Source: Takakia lepidozioides (Eukaryota; Streptophyta; Takakiopsida; Takakiales; Takakiaceae). Taken from it: a stretch of DNA of 64,000 nt. The translations under genes were made by a program, and so were the position numbers. Location: assembly GCA_030704615.1 (NCBI GenBank), contig CM060734.1, forward strand, positions 62,824,042-62,888,041, given 5' to 3'. This document shows positions 58,523-64,000 of this stretch, in pieces. The notes under the pieces were generated by a model. The model ran no database searches and was not told where the DNA came from. It worked only from the letters and a program-made list of their open reading frames with translations. Numbering within the stretch: position 1 is the first letter of the stretch; every line of letters begins with the position of its first letter.

Positions 58523-59908
58523 CTTCAACCTTGGATTGCCTACTATGTCACCAGCGGAGAGGTAAAGCGCGCAGACTGCCCTCCACAGACCGGCCAAGAT
58601 ATGCACCAAAGAGAGAAACACGACAGGCGCAAAAAGAAGCCGAATGCCTTTAAGTATGGAGCGGGCTTCTGCCTTACCCAAGCGAGCTGCCGTCCATCGC
58701 CGTGCACTGCATTGTAACTGCACACCCGCTCATCTCCATCGTACTGCATAGATTACTAAGTATGACATGCAGCTCATCTCTCCCTCCCGTCCTCGCCATG
58801 TCCGGCAAGCATTCCCCAGATTCCAAGGTTTGATCCCATGCGCACCTTTTTACTTTACCCTTACTATTACTGACTTATCCGGCGACCAAGAAGATACCGG
58901 CCCCTACCGGTCACCTTGGACGAGAAGGCAGGGAAGGAATCAAAGAATAAAGGATATACCCTGCAGAAGGGGCGAGGGCCCAGGGGATCATCCTTGGAAT
59001 TTGCGCATATGCCCCCTCCACCTGCACATGCCACGCGTGGCTTTCAATTCAATCTCCCCAATTATTCATCCACCGTACGTACCGACCTGGATGTAAAGCT
59101 GGCTAGTAACTATTGTAGCGTACTTGAAAGCCGCAGTAAATCCTGGAGCATCGACAGGATATTCGGTTTGGTTCCTTGACAGGAATGGGACCGCTGACCC
59201 GCTGCTCTCTGGGACTGTTTTGCCAGATCATGTGCTTCGTCTGCCTACCCATCAATCAATCGCTTTACAATTCATGCAAGAGAGCTGACAAGACAAGGTT
59301 AAGCTCAAGATCCCCAAACTGTACGAGGCTGAGAAGAGTATCACAACGTCATCTTATTGCGCTCCGAATTCTTCCTTGGACATTCCTAGATTCTTGGGGT
59401 CAAATTGGTGGTCAAGACTAAACACCAAGACTCTCTCCTTGGCAGCCACTAAGAGGAGTTGGCAGTACGGAGAAAAAGTCCGACTCTCGAGCTTCAGGAC
59501 ACCGCCGACTCTCTTTTCTGTTTGGACTCCCATATTATTAACGTGTCCCGGCTTCCTAGGGAGACACCAATACTGCATAGATTACTAGTAGCCGCGGCCC
59601 AGGCAGTGATCTCCCATGGTGAACATTCTGTGATCGTGCTTCTATTCAGAGTTTGCTCGATTTAAGGTATGATGATAATTACCCCTAGAATTTGTTTATG
59701 ATGTCAAATTGTAGCAGACAAATGCTTCGGGATACATCTTTGTAGACAGGTGTGCACTTATCTTTGAAGGGTGTCGTAACTAAGCGGGCAGCCTTTCATC
59801 CTGTGTGTGTCCTCATTGTGGAGAGAACAAGTGCTTTGTCTTTGGGCCTGCACATGTACAAGTTCACATGGCAAGAAGATATAACAGGTGTGTTGTAATG
59901 GCAGGAAT
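58523..59908. other. Divergent intergenic region between SPX and CobW-like genes
   Basis: About 1.4 kb separates the two divergent starts. The frame in front of the SPX ATG (58523-58723) is open and encodes a hydrophobic stretch, but lies upstream of the conserved start and is probably leader. No other feature is recognised. Confidence 0.4.
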
Positions 59909-61888
59909 ATGGCAGCAGATGGTAGAAACAGGCAGCGTGTAGCAACATTCTGGGGAGTAGGGGCTGGCCTGCTTCTGGCAGTGGTTGCGTTCGCTGCCAG
60001 AGCGTGGCAACGGCAGTCAAGACCTGCCAAAGTGCCGGTCACTCTTCTGGCAGGATTTTTGGGTGCAGGCAAGGTAGGACTTAGAATTGAATGGACAAAT
60101 TAGGTTGTGAGGATTGGCATTCTGATATATACCACATGCATGTCTGTCTCTCCACCCTGTTCCCTTTGTTGTAATATGAGACGCCCCACACAAGCCCAAT
60201 AGCAAGTGTGCAATTGTGTACTTATTGAACTATGTGTGCATGCATGCTCTTAAAAAATGTATGTGCAGACTAATGAGAGGGTGGTGTGGGAAGTGGAGGG
60301 TACAGACAACACTTTTGGCACAGCTGCTGAAAACTGCCACTGGTCTCCGCATTGGAATTCTTGTGAATGATCTCGCTGAGGTTAAACTTTAATGCCCCAC
60401 TCTTACTTGGTTCCTATTGTGAAAGGGCGACCTGAGAGAGATTCACATAGCATGTCAAAGCTAGACAAGGAAACACGAAGCACAATGTGCTTTGTTTTCC
60501 TCTTTTTAACGACATCATACAGCCTAATTTAGGCAACATCAAACTGTCTACCCAGATCTGTCTCCATAACTCCCTTTACATATCCTTGCTGGAAAACCAG
60601 TTTTTGGGTGTGCAAAGTGGCAATCAGATGCACACCAGGTAGGCCCTTCTAAGGAACAGATCTGCCTCCTCACTTTCATATTATAGGAAGCGACAGTAGT
60701 AGTAGGCTGCCACAAAAGAAGGTGAAGTGGCATCAGCTGGATCCATCACAGCCAACCAACCAACCAACAGGTTAGTGATCCCTGTCGACCCCCAGGCTTA
60801 AACCCCTTGACCTTTGTTATCAATGTCATCCCTGCAACAGGTTATACTAGCAAAGAGAGGAGAGGTCAGGGAGGTCCTTTCAGCCATTTCAGTCAACATA
60901 GGTACAGAACTCAGGAGCACCTATTTCAGCCCATGCTCCAGAGGGAGGGAGGGTGGTCTCATGTTAGTAAGCACCCATTCCCGAAGGGAAGGTGTCACTA
61001 GCACCAAGTACTCGAGCAAGGGGACACATAGAGGTCTTTGGTTTGCAAAAGTATTCATAGAATCAGAGTAGAGCTTAATTTAGTAAGCATGACAACAAGC
61101 ACCTATTCCCAGAAGGAAGACCAAGTACTCAAGCAAGGACCCATAGAGAAGCCCTTGGTTTTGCACAAGTATTCCTAGATTCAGAGTAGAGCTTAGTCAA
61201 GTCCATGTAAGTTCCTCATTGTGTCAACTCTCTTTGTGTTGGCATACTAAGCAGCCCATCACACTGTTGAAGTGGCCAAGCTTACCAACCATATAGGGCA
61301 GCAGCTTTAGGTTAAGACCTCCAGGGTGAACCCTAATGAGTCACCCTCATGAGTCCCCCTAGTGAGTCATCCCGTTATCCAATTTCCCGTTCCGTTCTAG
61401 ACAAAAAAATCTGAACAGAATAACGGGATCAGGCAATTCTTGAATGCTGTCTATAAAGCTCCATGGTCGTCGCAAACACTGTCTAATTTCCTACGTGCTT
61501 TACCAACGATTTCCAGACAACTAACAAACTGACCTGTTTTGGCAGTACAATGCCGAAACTGCTTGTCTTATGATCAGAAACGATCTGAAAAGAAAAGTGT
61601 ACCAATATATGCATCTACAATATTGGACAGAATCTAGTAACGGATGTACTCATCGATGGAGGATCCGGAGTGAATATCATGACAGAGAGGATGAAGAAGT
61701 CACTAGGATTGGGGCACATGGAACCTGCTCCATTCACGGTACGAATGGCCGATCAATGAAAAGTGCAGCCATTGGGTATCATCAGACGACTTGCAATGGA
61801 AGTAGCGGGACTGGTACACGAAGTATCAGTAACCATTCTTAGATGGAGGATGTGGCAAAAGGATATTCGCTACTATTAGCAACATTCA

Positions 61889-61928
<40 letters not shown>

Positions 61929-63928
61929 CCTCAAGCCTCTCATTTTCAGGCCATAGACCCACACCTAGCTTGGGCAGAACAAAAGGGAACAGACACTACC
62001 TTTGTGAGGGGCTCATCCCAGTAGTTGGACTTACGGTGATATATTTGTTCTGGCTTTCCAGACTCCCTCTTGAAGCATTCACACAAGGATCAATCTGTTG
62101 TGTGTGATTTGCCCAGCAGGTAGATTAAAACAGGGCTGGCTTTAGCGACAGCCTCAAGATTTTGAAAGTTGGTGAACAGAAGTACCAGGACTATGTTCCT
62201 GATTAAAAAGTAGATACAGACTGGAAACAAGTTTCGGAAAGTTTTAAACCTAACTTTGTTTTTCTCGGACATCCTTTTGCTGAGAGAGAGAGAGAGAGAA
62301 TGCACCCATAAGACGTTGTTTGCCGTAGCCATGTGGCCATTGACCCCGCGCCCAGTTTGAGCGGAACTCAAAGGGACAGAAATTACCTTTGGCAGGGGCT
62401 GACGCTGGTAGTATGACTTATCTTGGAACAGGTAATTGATCCGAGTTTTCCAGATATCCTCTAGAATTCCCTTTACACAAGCATCAATCTGCTGTGTGTG
62501 ATTTGCCCATAACTAGGCCCCAAAAGGGCCTGGGCTTTTGGCTCAGCCTCGAGATTTCAAAGTTGGTAAACAGAAGTACAGGAACATATCCCTTACCTCC
62601 TTCTTGTCCATAGACCTGAACCCTTTACATCTTGGTCTTGAGCAATTTGCAAAGATTTCAGGAGGAACAGGAGTGTGAACGGAAGCAATGGGGGTTGTGA
62701 CATGTGCAGGTGAATGTGGATGCACAAGTTCTGCAAAAGAAGGGAGCAGGCTCTAGCATGGTTGCCTTTGGCCAGCTTGAGAATGGTGAAGTTCAATTTC
62801 ATTTTTATTAGCACATTTGGATGATTCTGCAGGAAAGTCTATGTGGCAAGGTCACACCAAGTACAGTAAGGTGCTTAGCTTTGCAGTAATGTGTTTGAAG
62901 TGTTGAGCTAATGTCAAGTACTTGGGAACAGGATGTATGTGTTGTAGTGCAGAGGAGGATCTGATGAGGGCAGCAACACAGCTCCTTCAAGAGGGAGGGC
63001 AGCTGGACCATATGGTGTTTGAGTGCTCTGGTATGGCTCAGGTGTGCAATGGCTTTATGCTCTTACCAGTGTTGAATCAGTAAGATCTTCAATAGAGAGG
63101 TTTACACTGTGTTGTCTGTCAACTATGTTCCTTCTTATGAATTTGGTCTCCATTTTCTCTCCACTATGTCTGCTGACTTTGAGAAATGGTCCTAGGATCT
63201 TTGGAATATCTGAGATTGGTGACTTAGACTGATGAATAATCAGCATACCAGTGGCTCTAAACAATGTACCTAGCATGTTTTTAGTATGCGCAAAGTCAGC
63301 AAAACTTCATATTTGGCAGATTCTCTTGCGGATGTTCTAGAACCTGTCTACAGTGTACAGATACGAGACAGATCAGTAACAATCTAGGTATTGGTTACCT
63401 ACGTGAAGATTTGTGTCTGAAAGCATTAGTGAAAAGCTCTGAGACACTAACCAGGGTTAAACTCTGGCGGATGGAAGCCTGGCAGCCTGCTGGAGTTGTT
63501 TGCCAGAGCAGAAGAGGAGGGCCATCCCTTTACAGAACATGCATTCCTTGACCAAGTGGTGAGAGCCCTGTGAAAATCACTTTCTACGCTTCTTAATGTT
63601 CAGCATTTTGTCACTTGGGTTGGGGTTGATTATGTGTCAAAGTGTGAATTCAGATTAGAATGGCGGCTCAACACTGGTGTCCTAGTGTCTTCACCCCTTC
63701 TGAGACCCCCTCTACATCTGCTGGCCCTTTTGTACAAGTTTTGAGGATTGGCTGATTTAGTGCCTGTGGGTTTGCTTGCTAATTTTGCTGTGTCTTTTTC
63801 TTCTGAATCCGAAGGTGACGGTGGTAGATGCACGGACATTACTTAAATGGCTGGAGGTTGCAAATGGCAAAACACAAGTTGGTGTGGGGGAGGAGTTGGA
63901 TTTTCTGGCAGAGCTACTGGTGGCGCAG
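59909..63928 (+). CDS. CobW-type G3E GTPase, 3' end beyond the window
   Basis: COG0523/CobW proteins are P-loop GTPases that act as metal chaperones; plant members are often plastid proteins. Six exons join in phase: 59909-60073, 60306-60380, 62710-62785, 62908-63041, 63478-63558 and 63815-63928, giving 215 residues so far. Motifs appear in family order: a hydrophobic N-terminal segment (residues 14-32, VGAGLLLAVVAFAA), Walker A GFLGAGKTT (49-57) split by the first intron, the NDLAEVNVDAQ switch region (76-86), the metal-binding GCMCC (114-118), the FECSGMAQP segment, and VTVVDA (178-183). The NKxD guanine-specificity motif and the C-terminal domain should lie to the right of the window. The large second intron (60381-62709) holds a Gypsy protease remnant and LINE-A pieces. 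The N-terminal hydrophobic stretch may be a membrane anchor or part of a transit peptide. Confidence 0.92.
61580..61860 (+). mobile_element. Ty3/Gypsy-type retrotransposon protease remnant
   Basis: In the frame starting at 61643 the plus strand has an aspartic-protease active-site motif (IDGGSG) followed by a typical retropepsin-like body with a conserved RMAD segment. An in-frame TGA lies at 61757-61759. No flanking gag, reverse transcriptase, integrase or LTR was recognised, so only this scrap survives in the CobW-like intron. Confidence 0.75.
61889..61926. repeat. (GA)n microsatellite beside LINE-A pieces
   Basis: About 38 bp of perfect GA repeat directly precedes the diverged LINE-A copy at 61935. 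Confidence 0.95.
61935..62592 (-). mobile_element. Two LINE-A fragments in the CobW-like intron
   Basis: The pieces 61935-62275 (older, diverged, with an internal deletion) and 62298-62592 (younger) both show the LINE-A 3' region in minus orientation. A (GA)n run lies between them at 62281-62297. The second has the standard tail ATAAGACGTTGTTTGCCGTA on the plus strand. Confidence 0.88.
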
Positions 63929-64000
63929 GTCTCTCTCTCTCTCATCTTGCAGCTTCAAATTCTTGGAGGCTGACAAGTAGAGTGTGGCAAGCTAGGAAAT

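Noticed and set aside
58523-58723. N-terminal hydrophobic extension of the SPX protein
   Set aside because: The SPX fold starts at MKFGK; the upstream open frame has no family match and is better explained as leader sequence.
61367-61431. Inverted repeat around CCCGTTAT...ATAACGGG
   Set aside because: Short arms of about 11 bp with a 45-bp loop and no other copy in the window; insufficient to call an element.
1-64000. CRISPR arrays, bacterial operons, prophage or restriction systems
   Set aside because: Spliced genes, retrotransposons and plant-specific families show nuclear plant DNA; no regularly spaced repeats with unique spacers were seen.

Overview
The window is nuclear DNA from a land plant. 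Evidence for this is a 2.6 kb intron-poor PLS-class pentatricopeptide-repeat gene ending in a DYW deaminase domain, an SPX phosphate-signalling gene, a glycine-rich-domain (GRDP/DUF1399) gene, and GT-AG genes with many introns swollen by retrotransposons. The repeat load and the wording of the PPR repeats (runs of MYAKCG and GYAQHG) suggest a large-genome seed-free vascular plant, most likely a fern. That placement is an inference, not something the sequence proves.

Seven protein-coding genes can be assembled exon by exon with matching splice phases. From left to right they are: a NUP58-like nucleoporin (minus, about 3.1-7.4 kb); head to head with it an LSM11-like Sm-fold protein (plus, 7.8-11.3 kb); an EIPR1/TSSC1-like WD40 protein (plus, 12.2-24.4 kb); a GRDP-type protein (plus, about 32.7-42.9 kb), which carries a frameshifting 28-bp insertion; a PPR-DYW organelle RNA editing factor (minus, 48.3-50.9 kb); an SPX-domain protein (minus, 56.5-58.5 kb); and the first 215 residues of a CobW-type G3E GTPase (plus, 59.9 kb to beyond the window edge). 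These are unrelated housekeeping, organelle and signalling functions; no operon-like or pathway cluster is present.

Most of the rest is mobile DNA. A complete 2,973-bp hAT element with an 8-bp target duplication lies at 27.2-30.2 kb. One LINE family ('LINE-A') appears at least a dozen times, including a 3.24-kb copy with a 15-bp target duplication inside an EIPR1 intron, several 5'-truncated copies with target duplications, and tail-only scraps, mostly next to GA/CT-rich DNA. A second LINE family ('LINE-B', tail ATTTC-like) clusters inside GRDP introns. There are also tRNA-derived SINEs, a short Ty3/Gypsy protease remnant, an 868-bp element with about 100-bp terminal inverted repeats, and two decayed PPR gene fragments.

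I see no CRISPR array, rRNA, bona fide tRNA gene, or convincing new multi-gene system. The most interesting items are the 28-bp insertion in GRDP, the stacked LINE insertions at one target site, the palindrome arrays next to the 868-bp inverted-repeat element, the PPR fragment enclosed by CCTGTCA-motif blocks, and the missing start codon of the PPR-DYW gene.
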